Of a DNA stretch of 64,000 bases, positions 18,788-27,837 are shown piece after piece. The notes below the pieces were generated by a model that saw nothing but the letters and a program-made list of their open reading frames with translations, ran no database searches and was not told the origin of the DNA. The stretch spans positions 237,044 through 301,043 of the forward strand of contig JAJTHB010000005.1 in the NCBI GenBank assembly GCA_021299465.1, in the 5' to 3' direction. Each line of letters opens with the position of its first letter. The first letter of the stretch is position 1. The DNA comes from Rickettsiales bacterium (GTDB lineage Bacteria; Pseudomonadota; Alphaproteobacteria; Rickettsiales; SXRF01). Position numbers and translations under genes: made by a program.

Positions 18788-20023
18788 ATGGCTGATATAC
18801 AATTAGAATACGATATTGCGATTGTCGGTGGCGGCATGGTCGGTATGAGCCTTGCTATCGGCTGCGCGCGCATGGGGCTTCGCGTGGCGCTCGTTGATCG
18901 AGCTGAACTAAACTCACAACTTGATGAGCAATATGATGGCAGGGTGAGTGCGATCGCGCGTGGATCAGCATTGATTTTAGATAGCATCGGTGCTTGGCAG
19001 GAGATGGTGTCATATGGCGAACCGATTCTAGATATTCGCGTGTCGGATGATAATGCGCCGGTCTTTTTGCATTACGACCACAAAGAAGTCGGCAGCGAGC
19101 CATTTGGGCATATCATCGAAAATCGTCATATTCGCCTTGCCTTACATACGCTGGCAGCACGTTATGCCAACCTGCATCGTTTAGACAAAACCAAGGTGGA
19201 ATCACTTCTGCTGGAGTCGCAAGCGGCGACGATTAGAATTTCTGGCGCTCACGAAGGCGAGATACGCGCTCGTATCGTGATTGCAACGGACGGAAAAAAT
19301 TCTCAGCTTCGCGCTATGGCTGGTATTGACGTGACAAAGTGGGGCTACGAACAAACAGCTATCGTGACCACCATCACGCACGAGCGCCCGCACTCAGGAT
19401 TAGCTCAGGAGCGCTTTCTACCAGCCGGGCCATTTGCTGTACTGCCCATGAAGGGCAATCGATCATCGCTGGTTTGGGTTGAACCCAATGAAAGAGCAGG
19501 TCTTTATATGGAGCTTAGCGAGGATGAGTTCATTCAGGAAATTGCCGAACGCGTAGGGGATTATCTTGGTGCTATTACCGGCGCGTCACATCGATTTACC
19601 TACCCACTCTCACTGCTTCATGCAAAAAAATACACGGCTGAACGCTTTGCTTTGGCCGGTGATGCAGCGCATGGGATGCACCCGATTGCAGGACAAGGCG
19701 TCAATCTTGGCTTTAGGGATGTTGGGGTTTTGCTTGAACTGATAGAAAAGCAGGCAAAACTTGGCCTTGATATAGGTTCATCAATCATGCTTTCGCATTA
19801 CGAGCGCTGGCGTGCCTTTGACAATGTTGCTATGCTCGCCGCAACAGACTCCATTAATCGGCTGTTTAGTAATAATATTATACCATTTCAGGCTGCCCGC
19901 CGATTTGGGCTTTGGGGTGTAAGTAAGTTGCCACCGCTTAAACGATTTTTTATGAAGCATGCCATGGGTTTGGTTGGCGATTTGCCTGAGTCTGTAAAGA
20001 AAAGCGCTGATAATCATAAATAA
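18788..20023 (+). CDS. FAD-dependent ubiquinone-biosynthesis hydroxylase (UbiH/UbiF family)
   Basis: The 411-residue flavoprotein monooxygenase has the N-terminal dinucleotide-binding 'YDIAIVGGGMVGMSLAIGCARMGLRVALVD', the 'DGRVSAIARGSALILDSIGAW' segment of the UbiH/F/I/L group, 'IATDGKNSQLRAMAGI' (DG motif) and 'FALAGDAAHGMHPIAGQGVNLGFRDV' (second FAD motif). It should hydroxylate an aromatic-ring position of a ubiquinone precursor at the inner membrane. Which carbon is attacked cannot be told from motifs. ATG 18788 is chosen; a GTG six codons earlier is the alternative. The ribosome site is weak. Confidence 0.88.
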   Translation: MADIQLEYDIAIVGGGMVGMSLAIGCARMGLRVALVDRAELNSQLDEQYDGRVSAIARGSALILDSIGAWQEMVSYGEPILDIRVSDDNAPVFLHYDHKEVGSEPFGHIIENRHIRLALHTLAARYANLHRLDKTKVESLLLESQAATIRISGAHEGEIRARIVIATDGKNSQLRAMAGIDVTKWGYEQTAIVTTITHERPHSGLAQERFLPAGPFAVLPMKGNRSSLVWVEPNERAGLYMELSEDEFIQEIAERVGDYLGAITGASHRFTYPLSLLHAKKYTAERFALAGDAAHGMHPIAGQGVNLGFRDVGVLLELIEKQAKLGLDIGSSIMLSHYERWRAFDNVAMLAATDSINRLFSNNIIPFQAARRFGLWGVSKLPPLKRFFMKHAMGLVGDLPESVKKSADNHK

Positions 20024-20111
20024 AAGGCATTTTTCCTAATCTCATACTAAAAATTAACATTATTTCACTATCCTTACGATTATCACTAGTCGAATCAGGA
20101 GGGTGGCTCTA

Positions 20112-20462
20112 ATGCAGAACGCTGGTTTAACCGTTGCGTTTGGTAAGCGATTTGGAGATGGTTTTACTGAGACCATTAGCCAAGAAAAAAACCGCCGTAT
20201 CGCAAGCGAATCACTGCGCGATTTGATGCTCTTTAACAATGCGCTTGAAACAGAGATACGTAAAATCACGTCTGAGATGGATAAAGGCCGTTCAATTGAC
20301 CAGAAAATGCTTGATCTGATGTGTGGTGTTAAAGAAAAATATAATTACGCTATGAGTGGTATGAAAGCCCTTGATGAAGATATGGAGCGTTACGCACTGT
20401 GCGCACTTGCTGATGCGATTCAAGATTTAATGTATTACGTGCATAACCATAGAAAGCACTAA
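20112..20462 (+). CDS. Unrecognised small helical protein
   Basis: The 116-residue protein matches no family I recognise. It is predicted to be almost all alpha-helix and heptad-rich ('ASESLRDLMLFNNALETEIRKITSEMDKG'), with several Met and two Cys and no signal or membrane segment. The start ATG is 9 nt after a perfect AGGAGG, so expression is likely strong. A GTG at 20103 lies within that ribosome site and is excluded. Four nt after its stop begins a 56-codon gene, and the two are probably one transcript. Confidence 0.65.
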   Translation: MQNAGLTVAFGKRFGDGFTETISQEKNRRIASESLRDLMLFNNALETEIRKITSEMDKGRSIDQKMLDLMCGVKEKYNYAMSGMKALDEDMERYALCALADAIQDLMYYVHNHRKH

Positions 20463-20465
20463 GTT

Positions 20466-20636
20466 ATGACTGATCCTTTTTTTATTACTATTGCGAAAAC
20501 AGGCTGGCGCGGAGCGCATGATCTCCAGCAAGAAGGTGTGCTTCCAGCTGCTATGGCTATGGCAAGAAACGAGCCATCCATTGAGCAATCACGAGGAGAC
20601 ATGCCACAGGCTCATTCACGCGGCTGGTCTCGTTAA
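20466..20636 (+). CDS. Small unrecognised protein of 56 residues
   Basis: A short open frame starts with ATG 3 nt after the preceding stop and ends adjacent to the convergent Trm112-like stop. It encodes 'MTDPFFITIAKTGWRGAHD' followed by a Met/Ala-rich segment and ends 'AHSRGWSR'. It has no recognised domain or membrane helix. It lacks its own ribosome site and would depend on coupling with the upstream gene. Position and tight packing support it, but length makes it uncertain. Confidence 0.4.
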   Translation: MTDPFFITIAKTGWRGAHDLQQEGVLPAAMAMARNEPSIEQSRGDMPQAHSRGWSR

Positions 20637-20828
20637 TTAGAGCTTGCGGGCTTCTTCAACAAGCATCACCGGTATTCCCTCGCGAATCGGATAGGCGAGT
20701 TTAGCACTTTCGCTGATGAGCTCTTGCGAAACCGCATCGTAACGAAGTGTGCCCTTAGTGGCAGGGCAAACCAGTATTTCCAGAAGTTTTGGATCAATCG
20801 CGGACATATTGTTCAATGCATCAGCCAT
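20637..20828 (-). CDS. Trm112-like zinc-ribbon-type protein (UPF0434/YcaR family)
   Basis: The 63-residue protein has '[17 protein letters not shown]' and '[18 protein letters not shown]', the conserved core of the bacterial Trm112/YcaR family. Only one Cys remains of the ribbon, as in many bacterial members. Trm112 proteins stabilise methyltransferases acting on tRNA, rRNA and release factors in eukaryotes and archaea; the bacterial role is less clear. Its ATG lies 20 nt after the 3' end of a tRNA-Gly on the same strand with no Shine-Dalgarno, suggesting co-transcription with the tRNA. Confidence 0.85.
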   Translation of the reverse strand: MADALNNMSAIDPKLLEILVCPATKGTLRYDAVSQELISESAKLAYPIREGIPVMLVEEARKL

Positions 20829-20848
20829 CCGTATCTTTTAGGGAAGGA

Positions 20849-20923
<75 letters not shown>

Positions 20924-21000
20924 ATTTAAAAAAACGAAGCCGGATCATATGCATTTTATTTCACAATGCAAGTGCTACCTTTAAACTTCATTTAAAATGA

Positions 21001-21219
21001 CTATTTTGCTTGATCTGCCGTAGTATCTTCTGGAATCGAAGGAACGGTTGTCGTTGCCTGTTTGGCGGCATCGCTAACTGTTTTTCCAACCATTCCATGG
21101 GTTGGCAAAGCGGAACCGCTAGCTTGCTGGGCAGCGCGATGATCATTGCCTCCAAATGCCCACAAGATCAGCCCAACAACAACGACCAAAACAAAGAAAA
21201 AAACTTTTCTGAGATCCAT
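21001..21219 (-). CDS. Small single-pass membrane protein of unknown function
   Basis: The 72-residue protein starts 'MDLRKVFFFVLVVVVGLILWAFGG', one N-terminal hydrophobic helix of about 18 residues. A hydrophilic Ala/Thr/Ser-rich tail follows, probably periplasmic. GGGAG sits 5 nt before the ATG, a good ribosome site. No family is recognised. It diverges from the rimP operon promoter. Confidence 0.6.
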   Translation of the reverse strand: MDLRKVFFFVLVVVVGLILWAFGGNDHRAAQQASGSALPTHGMVGKTVSDAAKQATTTVPSIPEDTTADQAK

Positions 21220-21295
21220 GACTACTCCCGATTTTTTTAAACATGTCCATGAAATACATTGTGAATCAAGAAAAAAATCTTTCCTTATAAAACGC

Positions 21296-21324
21296 TTGAA
21301 ATTCCTTGTGTAAATGGGTATATT
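21296..21324 (+). promoter_or_regulatory. Sigma-70-type promoter of the rimP-nusA-infB operon
   Basis: TTGAAA (21296-21301) and TATATT (21319-21324) are separated by exactly 17 bp, close to consensus at both hexamers. Transcription is expected to start near 21331, immediately ahead of the leader hairpin and about 40 nt before rimP. Confidence 0.65.
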
Positions 21325-21333
21325 CCGCGCTAT

Positions 21334-21362
21334 AAAAGGTGGGCCGTTGCCCGCCTTTTTAT
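21334..21362 (+). terminator. Leader hairpin with U-run (probable attenuator) upstream of rimP
   Basis: GGTGGGC (21338-21344) pairs with GCCCGCC (21349-21355) around a CGTT loop and is followed by five T. Because it lies between the promoter and the first gene of the operon, it is better read as an attenuator than as the terminator of another gene. A mirror A-run on the left would also make it work leftward. Confidence 0.55.
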
Positions 21363-21371
21363 TTGGATACT

Positions 21372-21875
21372 ATGGAACTCGCAAAAAAAATTACCGACAT
21401 TATCGAGCCATCGCTGGAAGCGATGGGTTATTGTCTTGTTCAGGTTAAGCTTACAGATCAAGCGAAACGTAAGACACTATCGGTGATGGCAGAGCGCAGC
21501 GATGGCACTCCCATGAGCTTCGACGATTGCACAGAGATTAGCCGCATTGCAGGCGCGCTTCTTGAAGTGGAAGACCCCATTACCACCGCGTATGACCTTG
21601 AGGTATGCTCGCCTGGCACGGATCGTCCACTGACCAAGATTGAAGATTTCAGCAAATATTGCGGCGATGAGGCTAAAATTGAACTCATGATTCCGCTCTC
21701 AGGTGGCAGGCGCAGAATGCGCGGCATGATTGAATCAGTAAAGGGAAATGAAATCAGTGTTGCATTGGTTGACGCGAAAGAAACAGTGAAGATTGATTTT
21801 GCTAACATTCGTTCGGCAAAATTATTGCCACCAACGGTCGCGCCGAATGCAAAAAAGAAATTAGGAAAAAAATAA
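21372..21875 (+). CDS. rimP: Ribosome maturation factor RimP
   Basis: RimP helps assemble the 30S subunit by binding S12 and is the usual first gene of the nusA operon. The 167-residue protein shows 'IIEPSLEAMGYCLVQVKL', 'DDCTEISRIAGALLEVEDPI', 'YDLEVCSPGTDRPLTKIEDFSKYCGDEAKIEL' in order, the N-terminal alpha/beta domain followed by an SH3-like C-terminal barrel ('RRRMRGMIESVKGNEISV'). ATG 21372 follows GGA; an upstream in-frame GTG/ATG lies inside the leader hairpin. It ends 19 nt before nusA. Confidence 0.93.
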   Translation: MELAKKITDIIEPSLEAMGYCLVQVKLTDQAKRKTLSVMAERSDGTPMSFDDCTEISRIAGALLEVEDPITTAYDLEVCSPGTDRPLTKIEDFSKYCGDEAKIELMIPLSGGRRRMRGMIESVKGNEISVALVDAKETVKIDFANIRSAKLLPPTVAPNAKKKLGKK

Positions 21876-21894
21876 CTTAAGAAGGAATGATATT

Positions 21895-23430
21895 ATGAGC
21901 GCAACGCAAGCCATTTACGGCAGCACCGAACTCCTGCAGATCGCCGACGCGGTGGCAAGAGAAAAGGGACTTTCCAAGGATTCTGTTCTGGAAGCAATGG
22001 AGCAGGCCATTCAGACGGCAGGTCGCCGTAAGTATGGCCATGAGCATCATATTCGCGCTGAGATCGATAAGAAAAATGGCGAGATCAAAATGTATCGTGT
22101 GCGCACAGTTGTGGACAGCATGCCAGAACCTGAGGGCGAAGAAGATGAAGTGCAAACTGGCGCTTACATTTTGCTTAAAGATGCAAAGAAAATTGACAAA
22201 ACGTTGGAAGTGGGCAGCGAGATTAAAGATCTGCTGCCTCCGATTGACTTTGGCCGCGTTGCTGCGCAAACCGCAAAGCAGGTGGTGCTCCAAAAAGTGC
22301 GTGATGCTGAGCGCGAAAAACAATTTGAAGAGTTTAAAGACAAAGTTGGCGAGATCGTCAGCGGCGTTGTTAAACGGGTTGAGTATGGCAACGTGATTGT
22401 AGATTTCGGTCGGACCGAAGCGATGATCCGCCGTGATGAGCTGATCCCACGCGAAGTATTCCGTGTTGGTGATCGTATCCGCGCTTACATCTTTGATGTG
22501 CGCCGTGAAAAATCTGGCCCACAGATCTTCCTGTCGCGTATTCACCCTGATTTTCTTGGTAAACTTTTCGCTCAGGAAGTGCCAGAGATTTACGATGGCA
22601 TTATTGAAATCAAGGCTATTGCACGCGATCCTGGTTCACGCGCAAAATTCGGCGTTTTTTCGAAAGATCCCAGTGTTAATCCGGTTCTTTCCTGCGTTGG
22701 TGTGCGTGGTTCACGTGTGCAGGCAGTAGTGAATGAGCTGCAGGGTGAAAAGATTGACATCGTGCCGTGGTCGCCCGATCCCGCGACCTTTGTGGTCAAT
22801 GCGCTTTCTTCGGCGGAAGTATCGAAAGTCGTGATTGATGAAAACAAAAACCGCATTGAAGTCGTTGTACCTGATGATCAGCTATCGCTGGCGATTGGTC
22901 GTCGCGGTCAAAATGTTCGCCTTGCATCGCAGCTTGTCGGCTGGAGCATTGATATCCTAACCGAGGCAACTGAATCCGAGCGCCGCGCTGAAGAATTCAA
23001 AACACTTTCTGAGCTTTTCATTGAAGCGCTTAATGTTGAAGAGGTGATTGCCCAGCTTCTCGTTACAGAAGGTTTCACTTCGATCGAAGAAGTGGCGTTT
23101 ATACCAATCGAGGATCTCGCAAGTATTGAGGGATTTGATGAGGGTGTAGCGCAGGAACTTCACGAGCGTGCAGAAAATTACCTTCTAACCAAGCAAAAAG
23201 AAAACGAAGAAAAGCTTTCAAAACTTGGCATGAACGAAACGCTCATCAGTTTTGAAGGCCTCAAGCAGGAATGGCTTGAAAAACTTGGTGAAGCAAAGGT
23301 GCTAACGCTTGATGATTTTGCAGATCTTTCTTCTTCTGAACTTGTTGAAATTCTTGGCAGTGGCCAGATTTCAATGGAAGACGCGGGCGGGATGATCATG
23401 AAAGCGCGTGCCGGTTGGTTTGAACAATAA
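21895..23430 (+). CDS. nusA: Transcription termination/antitermination factor NusA
   Basis: The 511-residue RNA-polymerase-associated factor has the domain order of alphaproteobacterial NusA. An N-terminal RNAP-binding region (1-130) is followed by S1 ('VSGVVKRVEYGNVIVDFGRTEAMIRRDE'), KH1 ('RDPGSRAKFGVFSKDPSVNPVLSCVGVRGSRVQAV') and KH2 ('LSLAIGRRGQNVRLASQLVGW'). Two C-terminal helical acidic repeats ('VEEVIAQLLVTEGFTSIEEVAF' and 'LIEKLG..VLTLDDFADLS'-like) end it. AGAAGG precedes the ATG. It should modulate pausing, rRNA antitermination and probably the operon's own leader hairpin. The ylxR gene that often follows nusA is missing; a heptamer hairpin occupies the gap. Confidence 0.97.
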   Translation: MSATQAIYGSTELLQIADAVAREKGLSKDSVLEAMEQAIQTAGRRKYGHEHHIRAEIDKKNGEIKMYRVRTVVDSMPEPEGEEDEVQTGAYILLKDAKKIDKTLEVGSEIKDLLPPIDFGRVAAQTAKQVVLQKVRDAEREKQFEEFKDKVGEIVSGVVKRVEYGNVIVDFGRTEAMIRRDELIPREVFRVGDRIRAYIFDVRREKSGPQIFLSRIHPDFLGKLFAQEVPEIYDGIIEIKAIARDPGSRAKFGVFSKDPSVNPVLSCVGVRGSRVQAVVNELQGEKIDIVPWSPDPATFVVNALSSAEVSKVVIDENKNRIEVVVPDDQLSLAIGRRGQNVRLASQLVGWSIDILTEATESERRAEEFKTLSELFIEALNVEEVIAQLLVTEGFTSIEEVAFIPIEDLASIEGFDEGVAQELHERAENYLLTKQKENEEKLSKLGMNETLISFEGLKQEWLEKLGEAKVLTLDDFADLSSSELVEILGSGQISMEDAGGMIMKARAGWFEQ

Positions 23431-23439
23431 AAACTGAAG

Positions 23440-23498
23440 TTAGAGCAGCTAGAGTTTAGGAAATAAGCCGATTTCATTACCTATACTCTAGACTCTAA
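23440..23498. repeat. Heptamer-arm hairpin element between nusA and infB
   Basis: The left arm 23440-23464 and right arm 23476-23498 are imperfect inverted repeats around an 11-bp loop. Both arms show 7-bp periodicity: TAGAGCA, GCTAGAG, TTTAGGA on the left and CTATACT, CTAGACT, CTAAGAC on the right. In RNA they would make a stem of about 22 bp between the two genes. Confidence 0.65.
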
Positions 23499-23523
23499 GA
23501 CCTAAACACTTTATAAGCACCCC

Positions 23524-26010
23524 ATGACAGACAGTAACGATACCATGAAAAAAGAGACCCTAAAGGTTGCCAACCCTGGTCGCTTGCAGCTGACGAAAAC
23601 AGTTGAAAGCGGTAAGGTGAAGCAGAATTTCACCCATGGCCGCTCAAAAACGGTGACGGTTGAAGTTCGTAAAACGCGTACCTTTGCGCAAGGTGCCGCA
23701 GGCATGGTGGAGGTTAAGGCAGGCTCTGGTTCGGCGGGTGCATTTGATGATGAATCGCTCAGGCATTTAACGCCAGAGGAGCGTCAGTCTCGCTTAAAAG
23801 CGCTGAAAATCGCTGAGGAGCAAATGAAGCTTGCGACCGAGCAGGCCAAATTAAAACCCGTCGCTGAAGCGCCTGCATCTGTGCAGCCAGTTATTGAGCG
23901 CGATGAGGATCTTGCGGATGCATCAGGGATTGTAAAACCTAAAAAACCGATCATTCCGGCTAAAGATTCAAAAAAACCAGCGGCTACTAACCCGGCAGCT
24001 GTCGCGCCGCAACCGATTAAGCCGATTGGCAAAACCTATATTGGCGACGAAGAAGTTTCATCAGAAAAACCGGCCAAAGGGGGCAAGCTCAAGCTCAAAG
24101 GGACTGAAGACCGCTGGTCATCTGGCAAGATCACCGTACAAAACGCTCTTTCCAGTTTGGAAGATCAGCGTGTTCGGTCGCTCGCATCCATGCGACGTCA
24201 GCGTGAAAAGGCCATCAAAAAAGCCGCAGGCGTTCAGCAAAGCACTGAAAAAGTTATTCGTGAAGTGGTCATTCCGGAGGCAATTACGGTTCAGGAGCTA
24301 TCCAACCGTATGGCTGAGCGCGTGGTTGATGTTATCAAAACCCTGATGAAGCTTGGCATGATGGTTACCGCGACCCAATCGATCGATGCGGATACAGCCG
24401 AGCTGGTGGTCGGTGAATTTGGCCATAAATTTAAACGCGTGACCGAAGGCGATGTTGAAAATGTTCTGAAGAACGATGAAGAAGAAGATGCATCGCTCTT
24501 GATCGATAGACCGCCGGTTGTGACGATCATGGGCCATGTCGATCATGGAAAAACCTCGCTATTAGATGCACTACGTAAAACAAATGTGGTGGAAGGTGAG
24601 GCGGGTGGGATTACTCAGCATATTGGCGCCTACCAGGTGGAAGTTGCCAGCGGCCAGAAAGTTACTTTTCTTGATACACCAGGCCATGAGGCCTTCACCG
24701 CTATGCGCGCGCGCGGCGCGAAGATTACCGACATCGTCGTTCTGGTCGTTGCCGCAGATGACGGCATCATGGAACAGACCAAAGAAGCTATCAGCCATGC
24801 TAAGGCAGCGGGTGCACCCATTGTTGTGGCGGTCAACAAAATTGACAAGCCAGGCGCAGATTCATCTCGCGTGAAGCAGGAACTGATGCAATATGAATTG
24901 ATACCGGAAGAATTTGGCGGCGAGACGATGGTCGTTGAAGTGTCAGCAAAAACTGGCCAGAACCTTGATAAGCTCGTGGAAACCCTCTTGTTACAAGCGG
25001 AAGTTTTGGAGCTTAAATCCAATCCAAATCGTGTCGCAAGTGGTGTTGTCGTCGAAGCTAAACTTGATCAGGGCAAAGGTGTGGTCACCACACTCCTCAT
25101 TCAAAAAGGCACGCTTAAGTCTGGTGATATTGTGGTCGCTGGTCCGGCTTATGGCCGTGTGCGTAGTATCATTGACGATAAAGGCCAGGCGATTAAAGAA
25201 GCCACGCCAGGTATGCCGGCCATGATTCTTGGTCTCAGCCAGGCGCCTGAAGCAGGCGATGTATTCTCGGTGGTTGAAAATGAAAAAACCGCACGTGATA
25301 TCGCGGAATATCGCGCTCGTCGTATACGCGAACAAGCGGTTGTTGCTTCAGCACGCACGATTGATAATCTATTTGGTGCTGCTGCTGGCACAAACGCAAA
25401 AGAACTTGCCGTCATTATTAAAGGCGATGTTCAGGGATCAGTAGAGGCGATTGCAGGTTCTGTTGCAAAATACTCGTGTGATGAGGTGGCTGTAAAAGTG
25501 CTTCATAGCGGTGTTGGTGCGATCACAGAGTCAGATGTCACGCTTTCGAAGGCAACCGGCGCTATGGTGATTGCCTTTAACGTACGCGCTGCGCCTAAAG
25601 CCAAAGAAATGGCAGCCAAGGATAAAATTACTATTCGCTACTACTCGGTTATTTACGATGTGGTCGATGATGTGAAGGCAGCGCTTTCGGGTATGCTATC
25701 TCCGACCAAACGTGAGAACTTCCTCGGATACGCTGAGATTCGCGAAATATTCAATATCAGCAAAGCAGGCAAAGTTGCGGGCTGTATGGTCACCGACGGC
25801 GTCATCAAGCGCGGCTGTAAGGTTCGCTTGCTTCGTGACAACGTGGTGATTCATGAAGGCACGCTTAAAACCCTGAAGCGCTTCAAAGACGAAGTTAAAG
25901 AAGTGAAGGGTGGTATGGAGTGCGGCATGGCATTTGATAACTATGAAGATATTCGCCAGGGCGATCAGATCGAATGTTTCGAGGTCGAAGAATTGGCGAG
26001 AACCGTTTAG
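23524..26010 (+). CDS. infB: Translation initiation factor IF-2
   Basis: IF-2 is the GTPase that brings initiator tRNA to the 30S subunit. The 828-residue protein has an N-terminal basic, low-complexity region (1-270) with the alphaproteobacterial '[32 protein letters not shown]' type start and an IF2_N domain ('[25 protein letters not shown]'). The G domain follows: '[14 protein letters not shown]' (P-loop), '[10 protein letters not shown]' (switch I), 'DTPGHEAF' (G3), '[10 protein letters not shown]' (G4), '[12 protein letters not shown]' (G5), then domains II-IV. No Shine-Dalgarno is evident at ATG 23524, possibly because the hairpin upstream shapes initiation. Confidence 0.97.
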   Translation: MTDSNDTMKKETLKVANPGRLQLTKTVESGKVKQNFTHGRSKTVTVEVRKTRTFAQGAAGMVEVKAGSGSAGAFDDESLRHLTPEERQSRLKALKIAEEQMKLATEQAKLKPVAEAPASVQPVIERDEDLADASGIVKPKKPIIPAKDSKKPAATNPAAVAPQPIKPIGKTYIGDEEVSSEKPAKGGKLKLKGTEDRWSSGKITVQNALSSLEDQRVRSLASMRRQREKAIKKAAGVQQSTEKVIREVVIPEAITVQELSNRMAERVVDVIKTLMKLGMMVTATQSIDADTAELVVGEFGHKFKRVTEGDVENVLKNDEEEDASLLIDRPPVVTIMGHVDHGKTSLLDALRKTNVVEGEAGGITQHIGAYQVEVASGQKVTFLDTPGHEAFTAMRARGAKITDIVVLVVAADDGIMEQTKEAISHAKAAGAPIVVAVNKIDKPGADSSRVKQELMQYELIPEEFGGETMVVEVSAKTGQNLDKLVETLLLQAEVLELKSNPNRVASGVVVEAKLDQGKGVVTTLLIQKGTLKSGDIVVAGPAYGRVRSIIDDKGQAIKEATPGMPAMILGLSQAPEAGDVFSVVENEKTARDIAEYRARRIREQAVVASARTIDNLFGAAAGTNAKELAVIIKGDVQGSVEAIAGSVAKYSCDEVAVKVLHSGVGAITESDVTLSKATGAMVIAFNVRAAPKAKEMAAKDKITIRYYSVIYDVVDDVKAALSGMLSPTKRENFLGYAEIREIFNISKAGKVAGCMVTDGVIKRGCKVRLLRDNVVIHEGTLKTLKRFKDEVKEVKGGMECGMAFDNYEDIRQGDQIECFEVEELARTV

Positions 26011-26045
26011 GCTTATTGCTCGATTCTCTAATCATCTGATCTCAT

Positions 26046-26453
26046 ATGACTAAGCTTCATGATCTGTTCTCAAGCAAATCTTCCGGCAATCAGCGGCCGC
26101 TTCGCGTTGCAGAAGAAATTCGTCATGCCATCTCTGAAGTTCTGATTCGCGGCGAAGTTCACTCCGTGGAATTGATGGGAGCTTCAATTACCGTCTCCGA
26201 GGTTCGTATCGGTGCGGATATGAAGAACGCAAGTGTTTACATCATGCCACTTAATGGCGAAATGAAAGAAGAACGCTTAGAGGCGCTTCGCACGGCTGCC
26301 CCTGAAATTCGTTATCTTGTCTCCAAAAAGGTTAAGCTTCGCTATATGCCGAAGCTTCATTTTGCGCTGGATAATTCCTTTGAAGAGGCTCAACGCATCA
26401 ATAGCTTGCTTCAAAAACCCGAAGTAATTCGTGATCTGAATAACAAACCCTGA
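26046..26453 (+). CDS. rbfA: Ribosome-binding factor A
   Basis: The 135-residue protein, with a KH-like fold, binds the 16S 5' region during 30S maturation and cold adaptation. It has 'RPLRVAEEIRHAISEVLIRGE', 'ITVSEVRIGADMKNASVYIMPL', 'APEIRYLVSKKVKLRYMPKLHFALDNSFEEAQRINSLL' in order, the whole RbfA domain. It lies between infB and truB as in most bacteria, 35 nt after infB. Confidence 0.96.
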   Translation: MTKLHDLFSSKSSGNQRPLRVAEEIRHAISEVLIRGEVHSVELMGASITVSEVRIGADMKNASVYIMPLNGEMKEERLEALRTAAPEIRYLVSKKVKLRYMPKLHFALDNSFEEAQRINSLLQKPEVIRDLNNKP

Positions 26454-26529
26454 TGATCAGCTATTATTGATAGAGTAATTTTCATGCTCGGTTTTTTAAA
26501 AGCGGTTTGTAATTTCACAAAACCAACAG

Positions 26530-27402
26530 ATGCGTAATGCAATTAATGGTTGGCTTATCCTTGATAAGCCTGTTGGCATGACATCAGCGCAAGCGGTGGC
26601 AAGAGTTAAGCGTATCTTGAAGCCACAGAAGATTGGCCATGCCGGAACACTGGATCCACTGGCATCAGGTGTATTGCCGCTTGCATTGGGAGAGGCGACC
26701 AAGACCGTCAATTATATGATGGATGCATCGAAAAGCTATGCATTCACGGTATCGTGGGGCGCGGAAACAACAACGGATGATAAGGAAGGTAGCGTTACCC
26801 ATTTTTCGCAAAAGCGGCCTTCTGAAGATGAAATTCGTTCAATTTTGCCGCAGTTTATTGGCGATATTATTCAAACGCCACCTCAGTTCAGCGCCCTGAA
26901 AGTTGATGGCAAACGAGCCTATGATCTGGCGCGCGCAGGCCAAGAAGTGGAGATTAAGCCACGACAAGTACGGGTTAATAACCTTATTTTGAATAAGCAT
27001 CAGGGCGATACAGATTTTATCTGCCATTGCGGCAAAGGCACCTACATTCGTTCACTCGGTCGTGATATGGGGCGCCTACTCGGCTGCTATGGCCATATCA
27101 GCTATCTTAGGCGCTTGAAAGTCGGTCAATTTGAAGAAAATCATGCGATTTCACTGGAAAAGCTCGAAGAAATGGTGCATAAGGGCGACCTTGGTTTTAT
27201 GAGGTCGGTGGCTTCTGCGCTGGACGACATCCCGGCAGTTTCCGTCACCTCCCACCAGTCTGCATTGCTTAAGGCTGGGCAGTTCGTTTCCACGGATCGT
27301 CCGAACATGGATTCAGCTGCTGCTTTTGAGCAAGATAGGCTGGTTGCCATCGTTTCGGTGGGGGGCAACCTGATGAAACCAAAACGTGTATTTCATCTAT
27401 AA
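26530..27402 (+). CDS. truB: tRNA pseudouridine(55) synthase
   Basis: TruB makes pseudouridine 55 in the T loop of tRNAs. The 290-residue protein contains 'GWLILDKPVGMTSAQAV', 'KIGHAGTLDPLASGVLPLALGEATK' with the catalytic Asp, 'TPPQFSALKVDGKRAYDLARAGQEVEIKPR' and 'CGKGTYIRSLGRDMGRLLG'. A C-terminal PUA-like extension completes it. It sits in the conserved order rbfA-truB-rpsO. The start ATG 26530 has no strong ribosome site. Confidence 0.96.
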   Translation: MRNAINGWLILDKPVGMTSAQAVARVKRILKPQKIGHAGTLDPLASGVLPLALGEATKTVNYMMDASKSYAFTVSWGAETTTDDKEGSVTHFSQKRPSEDEIRSILPQFIGDIIQTPPQFSALKVDGKRAYDLARAGQEVEIKPRQVRVNNLILNKHQGDTDFICHCGKGTYIRSLGRDMGRLLGCYGHISYLRRLKVGQFEENHAISLEKLEEMVHKGDLGFMRSVASALDDIPAVSVTSHQSALLKAGQFVSTDRPNMDSAAAFEQDRLVAIVSVGGNLMKPKRVFHL

Positions 27403-27420
27403 CCTGAAAGGAAAGCTACG

Positions 27421-27720
27421 ATGTCGCGTAAAGCTACTGCAAAAAACAAGGAAGCGGTAAAAATCGTTTCTAAAGAAGATATTATTAAACAAAATGCCAC
27501 TAGCAAGGGTGATACTGGTTCACCAGAAGTACAGGTTGCACTGCTCACGGATCGCATCAACCAGCTGACTTCGCATTTTGAAACCCACAAAAAAGACCAT
27601 CATTCACGCCGCGGGCTACTCATTTTGGTTGGCCGTCGCCGTCGTTTGCTTGATTATTTGAAGAGCAAAGATGTCGCGCGTTATGAAGGTCTGATTAAGA
27701 AACTCAATATCCGCAAATAA
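27421..27720 (+). CDS. rpsO: 30S ribosomal protein S15
   Basis: S15 binds the central domain of 16S rRNA and nucleates platform assembly. The core '[38 protein letters not shown]' and '[29 protein letters not shown]' match the family. At 99 residues it is about ten longer than the usual 89 because of a Lys/Ala-rich N-terminus. GAAAGGAA precedes the ATG. A heptamer hairpin lies between it and pnp, where an RNase-processed hairpin exists in other bacteria. Confidence 0.97.
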   Translation: MSRKATAKNKEAVKIVSKEDIIKQNATSKGDTGSPEVQVALLTDRINQLTSHFETHKKDHHSRRGLLILVGRRRRLLDYLKSKDVARYEGLIKKLNIRK

Positions 27721-27729
27721 AAAGATGGT

Positions 27730-27799
27730 GCTAGGTTCTAGGGGCTAGGAGCTAGTGAAGCAGCGAAAAGCGCTTTTTCACTAGACCCTAGAACCGAGC
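27730..27799. repeat. Heptamer-arm hairpin element between rpsO and pnp
   Basis: The left arm (27730-27759) holds four tandem CTAGnnn heptamers (CTAGGTT, CTAGGGG, CTAGGAG, CTAGTGA). The right arm (27777-27799) is the inverted equivalent with one heptamer fewer (TCACTAG, ACCCTAG, AACC). The loop contains GCGAAAAGCGC. The unequal heptamer number between arms points to gain or loss of 7-bp units. Confidence 0.7.
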
Positions 27800-27837
27800 A
27801 TCTGGCATCTTTCAAATCATAATCTGAAAGGAATGCT

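Noticed and set aside
21877-22545. Open frame antisense to nusA (222 codons)
   Set aside because: Shadow of nusA with His/Phe-rich nonsense composition.
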